Shown here: one piece after another, positions 25,838 to 34,757 of the stretch
How positions within the stretch are numbered: position 1 is the first letter of the stretch
How the letters are laid out: every line of letters begins with the position of its first letter
Program-made: the position numbers and the translations under genes
Notes under the pieces: model-generated
What the model saw: the letters and a program-made list of their open reading frames with translations, nothing else
What the model was told of the DNA's origin: nothing
Databases searched by the model: none
DNA from: Ramlibacter tataouinensis
Lineage (GTDB): Bacteria > Pseudomonadota > Gammaproteobacteria > Burkholderiales > Burkholderiaceae_C
Reading direction: 5' to 3'
NCBI GenBank assembly: GCA_002427815.1
Contig: DIZF01000005.1
Coordinates: 17,872 to 81,871 of the forward strand
Length of the DNA: 64,000 bases

Positions 25838-26350
25838 ATGCCACTGCACTGCGACCCTTTCGAGCCCAGCCCTGGCATCCGCATGACCACCACCAACCCG
25901 AACCAACAACGTGCCGGCACCGTGCTGGTGGCCCTGCAATTCGCTCTGATCGCCGCGCTGGCGTGGCTGGCGGCGCCGGCGTTCCTTCAGGGGCACGCCG
26001 CCGCAGGGGCCTGGTTGCTTGCGGCTGCAGGGGGTGTGGTTGGACTTTGGGCGCTGGCCTGCAACCGTCCGGGCAACTTCAACATCCGGCCCACGCCGCG
26101 TACGGGTGGTCAACTGGTGCAGCGCGGGCCCTATCGCTGGATCCGTCATCCGATGTACACGGCGGTCCTTCTGTGCGGCGCGTCCTGTGCCTGGGCCGAT
26201 GCCTCGTTCCGGGGCTGGCTTGGGGTCGCGGCGCTGGCGGCTGTGCTGATCGTCAAGGCCAACATCGAGGAACGCTGGATGCTGCTCGCGCATCCCGGTT
26301 ACGCCGCCTACCGCGCGCGCACCTGGCGTTTTGCGCCGGGGCTTTTCTGA
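25838..26350 (+). CDS. Isoprenylcysteine carboxyl methyltransferase-like membrane protein
   Basis: A 170-residue integral membrane protein with four hydrophobic segments. The C-terminal half contains the ICMT/PEMT-type motif QRGPYRWIRHPMYTAVLLCG (about residues 92-111) and the E-E-R-W-M-L...HPGYAAYRARTWRF ending, which form the S-adenosylmethionine site in this superfamily. The methyl acceptor in bacteria is generally unknown. ATG at 25838 or 25883 (MTTTNPNQQ); the shorter form loses only a polar tail. Confidence 0.75.
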   Translation: MPLHCDPFEPSPGIRMTTTNPNQQRAGTVLVALQFALIAALAWLAAPAFLQGHAAAGAWLLAAAGGVVGLWALACNRPGNFNIRPTPRTGGQLVQRGPYRWIRHPMYTAVLLCGASCAWADASFRGWLGVAALAAVLIVKANIEERWMLLAHPGYAAYRARTWRFAPGLF

Positions 26351-26366
26351 CGGGGCAGGAAGAATC

Positions 26367-27164
26367 ATGTGTGAACTGTTCGCGATGTCGGCGCGCCACC
26401 CCGGCACCGTGACGCTGTCACTCGAAGAGTTTTCGCGCCGCGGCGGACTGTCCGGGCCCCACAAGGATGGCTGGGGCATCGTCTGGTACGAGGACGGCGA
26501 CGTGCGGCTGCTCAAGGAGTCCTCGCCGGCGGCGGGCAGTGCCTGCGTGCGTTTTGTGCAGGAGCATCCCATTCGCAGCTCGCTCGTCATCAGTCACATC
26601 CGCAAGGCGACGCAAGGAAAGGTCGCGACCCGAAACTGCCAGCCGTTCATTCGTGAACTCGGTGGCACGTGGCACAGCTTCGCGCACAACGGTGACCTGA
26701 GCGGGCTGGCAGCCGACAGCCGGTTTCGCGCCGGCGCTTGCCGTCCGGTCGGCGAGACCGATTCCGAGCAGGCGTTCTGTGCGCTGCTGGAAAGGTTGCG
26801 GCCGCTCTGGCATGCCGGGTGCCCCAGCATGCCGGCGCGCCTTGAAGTCATCACGCGTTTTGCCGGGGAACTGCGCGAGCTGGGCCCGGCGAACTTTCTC
26901 TACAACGACGGTGACACGCTGTTCGCCCACGGACACCGGCGGTACCAGGCCGATGGGACGATTCGTCCACCGGGACTCTGGCGTCTTGCCCGCCACTGCG
27001 ACGCCGGCGGCGAGCTGAACGCCGAAGGACTGACCATCGACGCGCAGGGCGAACAGGAGGTTTTGCTGCTGGCCAGCGTTCCGCTGAGCAGTGAGGCCTG
27101 GCTGCCGCTGGCCGAGGGTTGCGTGCTGGCGGTTCGTCAGGGGCGTCTGCTTGCGTCCGGGTGA
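26367..27164 (+). CDS. Class II glutamine amidotransferase (YafJ/GATase_4 type)
   Basis: A 265-residue protein beginning MCELFAMSARHP. Removal of Met would expose Cys2 as N-terminal nucleophile, the hallmark of class II amidotransferases, which decides the start at 26367. Other active-site features: KDGWGIVWYEDG (about 33-44), SHIRKATQG (about 78-86) and WHSFAHNGDL (about 105-114). The partner synthase domain is absent, as in YafJ-like proteins, so the ammonia acceptor is unknown. It starts 16 bases after the membrane methyltransferase gene. Confidence 0.85.
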   Translation: MCELFAMSARHPGTVTLSLEEFSRRGGLSGPHKDGWGIVWYEDGDVRLLKESSPAAGSACVRFVQEHPIRSSLVISHIRKATQGKVATRNCQPFIRELGGTWHSFAHNGDLSGLAADSRFRAGACRPVGETDSEQAFCALLERLRPLWHAGCPSMPARLEVITRFAGELRELGPANFLYNDGDTLFAHGHRRYQADGTIRPPGLWRLARHCDAGGELNAEGLTIDAQGEQEVLLLASVPLSSEAWLPLAEGCVLAVRQGRLLASG

Positions 27165-27174
27165 GCCCAGGCAA

Positions 27175-27645
27175 TCACCACTTCGGCATCCTTGGTTCAG
27201 GGGCGGCTGTCCGTCGCAAGTAGCGCAGCAGCAACATGGCCGCCGAAACGCTGAAGGCGGCAGTTCCGACGGGGTTGGTCGAGATCAGGCTGCCGAGTTG
27301 CTGCAACGCATCCGGACTGACCTGCTCGACAAAACGCGCCAGCTCGAAGATCTGTTCATTCGAGTAACGCCCGGCATCCTCGAGCATGACCCATGCCCCG
27401 CGGTCACCGCCCCGGTGCAGGAAAACGGCAAAGGCCCCTGAGGCGACCGCAACCAGGCCCAGGGGGCTGAGCGGTCGCAACAGACAGGCAAGCATCCCGA
27501 CTCGCAGCGGCGTACTCGCCCCCGCATACAGCCGGGAGACCAATCGAGCCGCCAGCGGACGGGCCTGGCGATTCGCCGTGGCCGGCGTTGTTGCACCTTG
27601 ACGCAACACCTCGGCGTCGAGTGCTTCATCGAACTCGTCTGACAT
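27175..27645 (-). CDS. Hypothetical membrane protein
   Basis: A 156-residue protein; start 27645 is preceded by a GGAGA site. An acidic N-terminus (SDEFDEALDAEV) is followed by one strongly hydrophobic stretch (MLACLLRPLSPLGLVAVASGAF, in two parts around residues 60-80) and a second near the C-terminus (GTAAFSVSAAMLLLRYLRR), so it probably has two membrane helices. No recognised domain. Convergent with the amidotransferase gene, 10 bases apart. Confidence 0.6.
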   Translation of the reverse strand: MSDEFDEALDAEVLRQGATTPATANRQARPLAARLVSRLYAGASTPLRVGMLACLLRPLSPLGLVAVASGAFAVFLHRGGDRGAWVMLEDAGRYSNEQIFELARFVEQVSPDALQQLGSLISTNPVGTAAFSVSAAMLLLRYLRRTAAPEPRMPKW

Positions 27646-27845
27646 CAGACTTTCTCCAGTGATCGCCGTTGGCGGCAAGGTTCGTCAGCGTCAACCCGGC
27701 TCCCTCGCCCATGCGCTGCTCCGTCAGGTGATGGAATCAGTGTCGGGACCCTGGCTTAAGCGGTTCTTAAGCGGCCGGCCGGCGCCAGGAGATGACGTCA
27801 GTCACGCCCGCAGCGGCGTGAGCTGGGAAGGGACCACATGGCCAG

Positions 27846-29411
27846 TCAGGTTACGGTCTTGAAATAGTCGCCGTATTCGCTGCGCAGCACATTCTTCTGC
27901 AGTTTGCCCGTTGCGGTCATGGGCAGTTGCTGCATGAAGATGACCGCCTTGGGGATCTCATGTCGGCCCAGCCGGGTCTTGCAAAAATCGATCAGTTCTT
28001 GCGCAGTGGTGCTTTCACCCGGTTTGAGCACGACAAAGGCAGTGATCGCCTCACCCCAGTGGGCATGAGGCAGGCCCACGACCACCACATTGGCGATCTT
28101 TGGATGGCCCAACAGGGTGGTTTCCACGGTGATGGACGCCACATTCTCGCCCCCCGACTTGATCATGTCCTTCTTCCGGTCCACAAAGACGACCAGCCCA
28201 TCGGCGTCCATGTAGCAAAGATCGCCGGTGTGGTGCCAGCCAAATTTGCTGGCCTCGGCGGTGGCTTCGGGGTTCTTGTAGTATTCCATCATCACGTTGG
28301 GTCCACGCACCACCAGTTCGCCGGTCTGACCCTGTGCCAACAGCTGGCCGTTGTCATCCATGATCGCCATGTCATCGATCATTGACGGGCTGCCCCAATA
28401 CGGTCCGGGCTTGGACAATTGATACTCGGGCTTGAAGCAGGTCGATGCCGGGTAGGTCTCGGTCTGGCCGCTGGCCAAGGCAAAGTTGGGGCAAATTTCC
28501 TGGGTGAGGCGCATCAGTGTGGCCCGGTCCATCGGCTGCATTGCATACAGGCAATAGCGCAAGGACGATAGATCGAACTCCTTGCGCCTGGGATGATCGA
28601 GCACAGCCCGGAACATCATGGGCAAGAGAAAGATCCAGCTCAATTTGTGCTCACCCACGGCACGCATGAAGGCTTCCGCCTCGAAGCGCCGCATGATGAC
28701 AACAGTGGCGCCACGGTGAAGGAAAGATGCCACCAACGAGTGCTGTGCACAATGAAAAATGGGCATCACAGCAGCGGTCACATCATCCCGTCTGACGTCC
28801 ATTTCGATGATGTTGGCCAGTGTGGAGACGTACACGCCGAGGTGGCTGATGGCCACCCCTTTTTGCCGCGCCGTGGTTCCGCTGGTGTACATGATCTGCG
28901 CGATATCGCGCTCGTGGATGTCGACCACCGGCTCGGTGTCGGATTGGCCTTGAAGTGCCCCGGTAAATGATTCGCCCGCGGCAGCTGGCATGCCAGCTGC
29001 CTGAATGACGAGAATGCGGGGGCAAACCGCCTCGATGTCGGCACGCGATCGCACCAGCAGTTCGTCGTCGGCCACCACCAGCTTGGCCTCGACGTGGTTC
29101 AGGATGTACTGCAACTGCTCCCCCACCAGCAATACATTGATGGGCACCCACACCATGCCGGCTTTGGCAAGGCCATAGGAGACGATCAGGAGTTCGCTGG
29201 TGTTGAGGCACAGCGTGGCAACCGCATCGCCTTTCTTCAAGCCCAGTCCGATCAGGTAATTGGCAAATCGATTGCAGTGCGTGTCCAGCTCCCGGTAGGT
29301 CAGGCGCCGATCGCCCTCTATCAGCGCGACCTTGTCAGGCTGGCGCGCCGCGGTGCGGCGCAGGGAGTCGCCAATGGCGACACGGTTGATGATTGAAGTG
29401 ACGTGTGACAT
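27846..29411 (-). CDS. AMP-binding acyl-CoA synthetase
   Basis: A 521-residue class I adenylate-forming enzyme. It has the phosphate-binding loop MYTSGTTARQKGVAISH (about residues 168-184; the usual TGxPKG is TARQKG here), the SGQTETYP adenine-site region, the GDLCYMDADGLVVFVDR hinge and the catalytic Lys in the C-terminal MTATGKLQKNVLR. It likely activates a fatty or aromatic acid as a CoA thioester. Start 29411 (MSHVTSI) follows an AGGAA site. It stands alone, so the physiological acid is unknown. Confidence 0.9.
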   Translation of the reverse strand: MSHVTSIINRVAIGDSLRRTAARQPDKVALIEGDRRLTYRELDTHCNRFANYLIGLGLKKGDAVATLCLNTSELLIVSYGLAKAGMVWVPINVLLVGEQLQYILNHVEAKLVVADDELLVRSRADIEAVCPRILVIQAAGMPAAAGESFTGALQGQSDTEPVVDIHERDIAQIMYTSGTTARQKGVAISHLGVYVSTLANIIEMDVRRDDVTAAVMPIFHCAQHSLVASFLHRGATVVIMRRFEAEAFMRAVGEHKLSWIFLLPMMFRAVLDHPRRKEFDLSSLRYCLYAMQPMDRATLMRLTQEICPNFALASGQTETYPASTCFKPEYQLSKPGPYWGSPSMIDDMAIMDDNGQLLAQGQTGELVVRGPNVMMEYYKNPEATAEASKFGWHHTGDLCYMDADGLVVFVDRKKDMIKSGGENVASITVETTLLGHPKIANVVVVGLPHAHWGEAITAFVVLKPGESTTAQELIDFCKTRLGRHEIPKAVIFMQQLPMTATGKLQKNVLRSEYGDYFKTVT

Positions 29412-29602
29412 GTCTGTTCCTCGAAACACTCTTCGCAGCGAAATGGCGGGGCGCCATTGCCATCACGCTGGCAGCCTGCCAATTGAGCATTGTGGACGAA
29501 GATTTGAACCTCGACCGGGCAATCGACCCGCGCGCAGCGTCCTGGTCATGACCTTGCGGCGGGTGGTGGATAATCCTGTCATGCCTGGGTTTGCTCCCGG
29601 GC

Positions 29603-29690
29603 ATCTGCTAGGGGTGTCGACCCGGAAAGTCGACTGAGAAAATACCCTTTGAACCTGAACTGGGTCGTGCCAGCGTAGGGAAGCGACAGC
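29603..29690 (+). ncRNA. TPP riboswitch (THI element)
   Basis: The conserved core of the thiamine pyrophosphate riboswitch is present in order: AGGGGTG (29610-29616), CTGAGA (29634-29639), ACCCTTTGAACCTGA (29644-29658) and CCAGCGTAGGGAAG (29670-29683). The element ends about 50 bases before thiM. TPP binding should reduce expression of thiM-thiE. Boundaries of the closing stem are approximate. Confidence 0.95.
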
Positions 29691-29741
29691 CCGTTGTGGC
29701 GCCTCTGCCCGTGCCGACCTCTTGAGAGAGGATTTGTCGTC

Positions 29742-30575
29742 ATGAGCCAGACCCGATTCGATGCAACGGCCCTGTGGGCCGACCTGGAGGCCGTCCGTGA
29801 GCGCGCGCCGCTGGTGCACAGCATCACCAATCTTGTGGTGATGAATTTCAACGCCAACGCCTTGCTGGCAATCGGTGCCTCGCCGGTGATGGCGCATGCC
29901 CACGAGGAGGTCCGCGACATGGTCCGCATCGCCCAGGCCCTCGTGCTCAATATCGGCACGCTGGAGCCGGGCTGGGTCCGCGCCATGCAAATGGCCCTGC
30001 AAGCCGCGCTCGCTCGCGGCATACCGGTCGTGCTGGACCCGGTGGGCGCCGGCGCCACGCCCTATCGCAATACGGCGCTGAAGGAGCTGATCGCAACCGG
30101 AGCCCCTTCGGTCGTGCGCGGTAATGCATCCGAGATCATGAGCGTGGCCGGCCTGGCTGCGACGACGCGCGGCGTCGACAGCGCCGCCTCGTCGAGCCAG
30201 GCCGTGGACGCCGCCGGCGCGCTGGCACGCAAGCTGGGGGCGGTCGTCTGCGTGAGTGGGGCCGACGATCATGTCGTCGATGCGTCCGGGCGTTGGGCCA
30301 CGCTGTCCAACGGGCACCCGTGGATGACGCGGGTCACCGGCGTCGGCTGCTCGGCCAGCGCCCTGGTGGGCGCCTTCGCCGCCGTGCAGCCCGACGCCTG
30401 GCGCGCCACGGTGGCGGCAATGGCCTGCCTGGGCGTGGTCGGCGAAATGGCGGTCGAGCGGACGCAGGCGGCGGGTGCGGGCGTGGGACGGCTGCAAATC
30501 GAACTGCTCGACGGTCTGCAACTGCTCGACCGCGAGTCTTTCGCGGCACGCCTCAGGATGGTCGTCCATGCCTGA
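29742..30575 (+). CDS. thiM: Hydroxyethylthiazole kinase
   Basis: A 277-residue ThiM, which phosphorylates 4-methyl-5-(2-hydroxyethyl)thiazole in thiamine salvage. Family features: PLVHSITNLVVMNFNANALLAIGASP (in parts, about residues 22-47), VVLDPVGAGAT (about 90-100), RGNASEI and the phosphate-binding VTGVGCSASALVGAF near residue 200. A GAGAGAGGA site precedes the ATG at 29742. It is downstream of a TPP riboswitch and overlaps thiE by 8 bases. Confidence 0.95.
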   Translation: MSQTRFDATALWADLEAVRERAPLVHSITNLVVMNFNANALLAIGASPVMAHAHEEVRDMVRIAQALVLNIGTLEPGWVRAMQMALQAALARGIPVVLDPVGAGATPYRNTALKELIATGAPSVVRGNASEIMSVAGLAATTRGVDSAASSSQAVDAAGALARKLGAVVCVSGADDHVVDASGRWATLSNGHPWMTRVTGVGCSASALVGAFAAVQPDAWRATVAAMACLGVVGEMAVERTQAAGAGVGRLQIELLDGLQLLDRESFAARLRMVVHA

Positions 30576-31224
30576 GCGGAAGATGGGGCGTGACCCGCTC
30601 GCGCTCCTGTGCCTGTGCCTCGTGACCGACAGCGCGCTGTGCGGCGAACGCGGCGTGCTTGCAGTGGTCGAGGCGGCGGTGCGAGGCGAGGTCAGCTGCG
30701 TGCAGTTGCGCGAGAAGTCGCTGGACACCCGCGCTTTCGTCGAGCGCGCGCGCGCGCTCAAGGCCTGGCTCGCGCCGCGTGGGGTGCCGCTCATCATCAA
30801 CGACCGGCTCGACGTGGCGCTGGCCTGCGGCGCCGACGGCGTGCATGTCGGACAGAACGACATGACGGCCGAGGACGTGCGCCGCTTCATGCCGCATGCA
30901 TTGATCGGACTGTCGCTGGAATCGGTGGCGCAGGTGGCCGCCGCGGAGCTTGCACCGGTGGATTACTACGGAGTCAGCCCGGTGTTCGCCACGGCGACCA
31001 AACATGACGCCGCGCCCGCGTTGGGACTGGACGGCCTGCGGGCCATCCGGGCGTGCACCCGACGTCCGCTGGTTGCCATTGGCGGCATCCACGCCGAGAA
31101 CGCCGCCGCCGTCATGGGCGCGGGGGCCGACGGCCTGGCCGTGGTCAGCGCGCTGTGCGCCGCGGATGACCCAGCCGAGGCGGCACGGCTGCTGCGTGCT
31201 CAGATACGGATCCACGGCGCTTGA
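30568..31224 (+). CDS. thiE: Thiamine-phosphate synthase
   Basis: A 218-residue TIM-barrel enzyme joining hydroxymethylpyrimidine diphosphate and thiazole phosphate to thiamine phosphate. Features: VQLREKSLDTRAF (about 38-50), LIINDRLDVALACGADGVHVGQ (in parts, about 68-89), DYYGVSPVFATATKHDA and the phosphate loop VAIGGIHAENA. Its ATG lies inside the end of thiM, so translation is coupled and both are under the TPP riboswitch. Confidence 0.95.
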   Translation: MPERKMGRDPLALLCLCLVTDSALCGERGVLAVVEAAVRGEVSCVQLREKSLDTRAFVERARALKAWLAPRGVPLIINDRLDVALACGADGVHVGQNDMTAEDVRRFMPHALIGLSLESVAQVAAAELAPVDYYGVSPVFATATKHDAAPALGLDGLRAIRACTRRPLVAIGGIHAENAAAVMGAGADGLAVVSALCAADDPAEAARLLRAQIRIHGA

Positions 31225-31276
31225 GAGGTGTGGACGCGAGAATCGAAGGGCCTTCCACATCGCGGCGGGAAGAAGG

Positions 31277-31921
31277 CTAACCGAGCATCGCGAAGCGTGC
31301 GGCCCGCACGTGGCAGCTCATGGCGTCACGCGCCCATGAGCTGTCGCGTGCGCGGAAGGCATCGATCAATTCGCGGTGGTGGTGAAAGCTGCGCTGCAAC
31401 TGGCCTTCGCTGTAGCGCCCGAACGTCTGCTGCACGACCGGCGCCTCGATCGCATTGGTCAGCATGTTCACCATCCGCGGGCTGCCGCTGGCCTGCGCGA
31501 TCACCAGGTGGAAGTCGCGATTGAGCGTTGCGATCCGTGCCAGATTGTTCCGGCCCAGATCGGCCCCTCGTTCCTCGATCTGTGCCTGCAGAATGGTGAG
31601 CCGTTCGAGTTGCACGGCCGAAATGCCGCGGGCGGCAGCGGCCGCAACCTCGGATTCCAGCAGCGCGCGCACATCGAACAGCTCGCCGATCTCCTGGGCC
31701 GTGTACGTGCCGACAAAAGTCCCGTAGTTGCGCTGGAATCGCAGGAAGCCGTCGCCGACGAGCCGCCGCATCGCCTCGCGCACCGGCGTTCTCGAGGTCC
31801 CCAGCGCATCCGCGATCTGCCACTCTGTCAGGCGCGTCCCGGCCGCGAAGTCCCCCGCGATGACACGCTCCCGCACATACGAATACGCCTGGTCGGCAGC
31901 GCTCCCCGGTTTCTGGTCCAT
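31277..31921 (-). CDS. GntR family transcriptional regulator (FCD domain)
   Basis: A 214-residue FadR-subfamily regulator. The start at 31921 has an AGGAG site 7 bases upstream. N-terminal winged HTH: LTEWQIADALGTSRTPVREAMRRL (in parts, about residues 32-55); C-terminal all-helical FCD ligand domain with the metal/ligand-binding Asp-His-His type residues (FDVRALLE, DFHLVIA, HHHRELI). Divergent from the ABC transporter/lyase operon; two TTGTGCACA palindromes lie in the gap. It most likely represses that operon until its substrate or product binds. Confidence 0.93.
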   Translation of the reverse strand: MDQKPGSAADQAYSYVRERVIAGDFAAGTRLTEWQIADALGTSRTPVREAMRRLVGDGFLRFQRNYGTFVGTYTAQEIGELFDVRALLESEVAAAAARGISAVQLERLTILQAQIEERGADLGRNNLARIATLNRDFHLVIAQASGSPRMVNMLTNAIEAPVVQQTFGRYSEGQLQRSFHHHRELIDAFRARDSSWARDAMSCHVRAARFAMLG

Positions 31922-31980
31922 GCAGCCACTCCTAGCAACACTGCGCCCTTCTGCCTGGGGCCCGCAGCGTTCGTCCATCA

Positions 31981-31990
31981 TTGTGCACAA
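31981..31990. promoter_or_regulatory. GntR/FCD operator candidate 1
   Basis: TTGTGCACAA is a perfect 10-base palindrome 60 bases upstream of the gntR start. The TTGT-N2-ACAA form is the typical recognition sequence of FadR/FCD-type regulators. A second copy with one mismatch lies 86 bases away nearer the transporter operon. Confidence 0.65.
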
Positions 31991-32066
31991 CCGGCGCGCG
32001 GTCAATCGTATTAGTCGGGGGTAATCCCGAGTGCCGACGGTGCGGACGAGACGCTACATTTTCCCA

Positions 32067-32076
32067 TTGTGCACAG
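32067..32076. promoter_or_regulatory. GntR/FCD operator candidate 2
   Basis: TTGTGCACAG, nine of ten bases identical to the perfect palindrome at 31981-31990, 71 bases before the start of the transporter operon. The centres of the two sites are 86 bases apart, about eight helical turns, which would allow looping or separate control of the two divergent promoters. Confidence 0.6.
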
Positions 32077-32146
32077 CCGTTGACCACCTCGATGGTGCGC
32101 CTGTGATGCTCCGTCAGCAACACCCACTTCAAACTGGAGACAGACC

Positions 32147-33124
32147 ATGTTCGGATATCTTCGTGCTGCGGCATTCGCGGCAGGCGTGCTTGGCGCAACT
32201 TCCGCACTCGCGGTCGACCTCACCGTCACCCACTTTGGCACCGGCATGTATGGCGTGCCGTTCGCCATCGCCCGGGAAAAGGGCTGGTTCAAGTCGGAAG
32301 CCGGGCTCGATGTCACCGGCTTCATCACATCCGCCGGTGGCGGCACGACCATCCGGAACGCGCTGGCCTCGGACATTCCCTATGGCGAAGTGGCACTGCC
32401 CGCTGCGATCGCAGCTATCCAGCAGGGTGTGAAGCTGACCATCGTCCACGGCGGTGTGCTGTCGGTGGCCGACCAGGTGTGGATCACCCGCAAGGACGAC
32501 ACGAGCATCAAGCAGTTTGCCGACCTGAAAGGCAAGAAGCTCGGTTATTCGAGCCCCAAGTCGGTCACGGACATCATCACGTCCGTGATGCTCCAGGAGC
32601 ATGGCTTGACCAGCGCCGTGGAGCGCAAGTCCGTCGGCGGCATCGGCTCCGGCCTCACGGCGCTGCGTGAAGGCGGCGTCGACATGACGTATGTGACGGA
32701 GCCGGTCTGGAGCAAGGAGAAGGCCAACTTCCGCGCGGCATGGTGGTCAAGCGACATCGCCCCCCGGGTCACGCAGACGGTCGGAATCGTGCGCACGGAC
32801 TACCTGAAGCAGCACCCCGAGGTGATCAAGGGCATCATCCTCGCGCGTCGCAAAGCGGTGGAGTTCATCAAGGCCAACCCGGCGGAAGCCGCGCCCATCA
32901 TGGCCCGGGAATACAAGATTCCGCCGGAACAGGCGAAGACCGCGATCGAGAGCGTGATCGGGGCCAAGGGCGTCTACTGGAGTCGTGGCGAGTTCGACTA
33001 CGAAGGCATGGAATTCATGCTGAAAGGCCTGCACCTGGTCAAGGCCATTCCGGACGGCCCGTTCGACTGGAAGACGGTGATCGACGAAAGCTATCTGCCC
33101 GTCGATCTGCGCAGCAAGAAGTGA
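32147..33124 (+). CDS. ABC transporter substrate-binding protein (SsuA/THI5-like)
   Basis: A 325-residue periplasmic protein. Signal peptide about residues 1-22 (AAAFAAGVLGATSALA), then LTVTHFGTGMYGVPFAIAREKGWF, the usual opening of the nitrate/taurine/sulfonate/NMT1 group. Further blocks: FADLKGKKLGYSSPKSVTD and VGGIGSGLTALREGGVDM. The ligand cannot be read from sequence; downstream enzymes suggest a small branched di- or tricarboxylate. First gene of a seven-gene operon; its stop overlaps the GTG start of the ATPase gene. Confidence 0.9.
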   Translation: MFGYLRAAAFAAGVLGATSALAVDLTVTHFGTGMYGVPFAIAREKGWFKSEAGLDVTGFITSAGGGTTIRNALASDIPYGEVALPAAIAAIQQGVKLTIVHGGVLSVADQVWITRKDDTSIKQFADLKGKKLGYSSPKSVTDIITSVMLQEHGLTSAVERKSVGGIGSGLTALREGGVDMTYVTEPVWSKEKANFRAAWWSSDIAPRVTQTVGIVRTDYLKQHPEVIKGIILARRKAVEFIKANPAEAAPIMAREYKIPPEQAKTAIESVIGAKGVYWSRGEFDYEGMEFMLKGLHLVKAIPDGPFDWKTVIDESYLPVDLRSKK

Positions 33125-33999
33125 ATCCCGACGTAGCCTGCGCTGCCGCGGGCGAGGCCAGCGGCGCACCGCCTGCGCCTGCGTCCCCAGCCGAGCCGCA
33201 TGCGCGTCTGAGGGGCGTGACCCGGGTCTACCCCGCAGCAGCCGGCAGGGAGCCGGTCCACGCGCTCGGGCCGGTCGATCTCGACCTGCACAGGGGCGAA
33301 TTTTTCTCGGTGGTCGGTCCCTCCGGCTGTGGCAAATCGACGCTGCTCGACGTGCTCGGCGGCTTGGCCGAGGCCTCGGAAGGGACGGTGGAGTTCGAGG
33401 GCCGGCCCGTCGCCGGCAACGTGCCCGACGGTGTCGGCATCGTCTTCCAGGAAGATGCCAGCTTCCCCTGGCTCAGCGTCTACGACAACGCCGCCTTCGG
33501 CCTGCGCCGCGCCGGCACCGCGGAAGCGGAAATCCGCGAGCGGGTCGACCACGCGCTCGCATTCATGGGTTTGCGCGGTTTCGCGACCGCCTATCCGGCG
33601 CAACTGTCCGGCGGCATGCGGCAGCGCCTGTGCATCGCGCGCACGCTGGTCACCCGGCCGCGGCTGCTGCTGCTCGACGAGCCGTTCGGCGCCCTGGACC
33701 AGCAGACGCGGCTGCTGATGGGGGACGAGCTGCTCAAGTTGTGGCGTGGCACGGGCGCCACCATCCTGCTGATCACCCACGCGCTGGACGAGGCAGCGAT
33801 GCTGTCGGACCGGGTCGGCGTCATGTCGGCGAGGCCTGGCGTTTTCCTGGATGTGGTGAGCACGGGCTGGTCGCGCGATCGCGACAGCAACATCGTCGCC
33901 GAGGAGAGCTTCGGCCGGATCACCGGCCGCCTGTGGTCCACCCTGCGCGCGGAGTCGCAGAAGTCGCTGGCCTTTGGGCAGGCGGCCGTCCTGCAATGA
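33121..33999 (+). CDS. ABC transporter ATP-binding protein (SsuB/TauB-like)
   Basis: A 292-residue ATPase. No ATG is available at the N-terminus; the GTG at 33121 overlaps the upstream TGA (GTGA) and gives a 25-residue Ala/Pro-rich leader before the domain, so coupled GTG initiation is likely. Intact Walker A GPSGCGKST (about residue 66), Q-loop VFQEDASFPWLSV, signature LSGGMRQR, Walker B LLLLDEPFGALD and H-loop LITHALDEA. It powers the importer encoded by the flanking genes and overlaps the first permease by 4 bases. Confidence 0.93.
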   Translation: MNPDVACAAAGEASGAPPAPASPAEPHARLRGVTRVYPAAAGREPVHALGPVDLDLHRGEFFSVVGPSGCGKSTLLDVLGGLAEASEGTVEFEGRPVAGNVPDGVGIVFQEDASFPWLSVYDNAAFGLRRAGTAEAEIRERVDHALAFMGLRGFATAYPAQLSGGMRQRLCIARTLVTRPRLLLLDEPFGALDQQTRLLMGDELLKLWRGTGATILLITHALDEAAMLSDRVGVMSARPGVFLDVVSTGWSRDRDSNIVAEESFGRITGRLWSTLRAESQKSLAFGQAAVLQ

Positions 34000-34757
34000 A
34001 GGGCGTCAGCCGGGCCGGGCGGATCCGGCTGCTGGTGGTGGTCGTGCTGGTGCTGGCCCTGGAGACGGCCTGCCGCGCCGGCTGGATCGATCCGGTGGCC
34101 GTGATCGCGCCGTCGGCGATGGTGCAGGGCGCATGGCGCCTGCTGGCCTCGGGCCAGTACACCAAGGACATCTTTCTGACGCTCTCCAACGTGGCGATCG
34201 CGTGCGCGCTCGCGGTCGTGACCGGTTTCGCCCTGGGCTGGCTGCTCTACCGGCTGCCACGCCTGCGGCGCGCCGCGGATCCTCTGCTGGCGAGCTACTA
34301 CTCGGTGCCCACGTTCGTCTTCTACCCGCTGTTCATCGTGCTGTTCGGCCTCAATCGCTGGCCGCTGGTGGCGATCGGGTTCATCTTCGCGGTCGTGGCA
34401 ATGGCGCTCAGCACCTTGCAGGGGTTTGAACGGGTGCCGCGTGCACTGCGGCGCACGGCGCGCGCCATGCGCTTGTCCCATCGCCAGGAGTTGCTCCATG
34501 TGGTGCTGCCATCGTGCGCGCCCTACCTTTTCACCGGCCTGAAACTGTCGATCGCCTATGCCTTCATCGGCGTCATTGCCGGCGAGTTCGTGTTGAGCGG
34601 GGCCGGCTTCGGCTTCGATATCGCGTTTGCCTACAACAGCTTCGACAACGCGACGATGTACGGCCTGATGATCCTGCTACTGGGGTTCGTCGGCGGCCTG
34701 AACATGCTGCTGTACTCCTGGGAGCGGCGTCTCTATCTTCGCCGGGGAGGGCGCTGA
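33996..34757 (+). CDS. ABC transporter permease (SsuC/TauC-like)
   Basis: A 253-residue inner-membrane permease with about six hydrophobic helices. The ATPase-docking EAA-type loop is RRTARAMRLSHRQELLHVVLP (in two parts: RRTARAMRLSHR, QELLHVVLP; about residues 150-170). It starts in a 4-base overlap with the ATPase gene and is directly followed (TGA-ATG) by a second permease, so the transporter is probably a heterodimer. Confidence 0.92.
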   Translation: MKGVSRAGRIRLLVVVVLVLALETACRAGWIDPVAVIAPSAMVQGAWRLLASGQYTKDIFLTLSNVAIACALAVVTGFALGWLLYRLPRLRRAADPLLASYYSVPTFVFYPLFIVLFGLNRWPLVAIGFIFAVVAMALSTLQGFERVPRALRRTARAMRLSHRQELLHVVLPSCAPYLFTGLKLSIAYAFIGVIAGEFVLSGAGFGFDIAFAYNSFDNATMYGLMILLLGFVGGLNMLLYSWERRLYLRRGGR

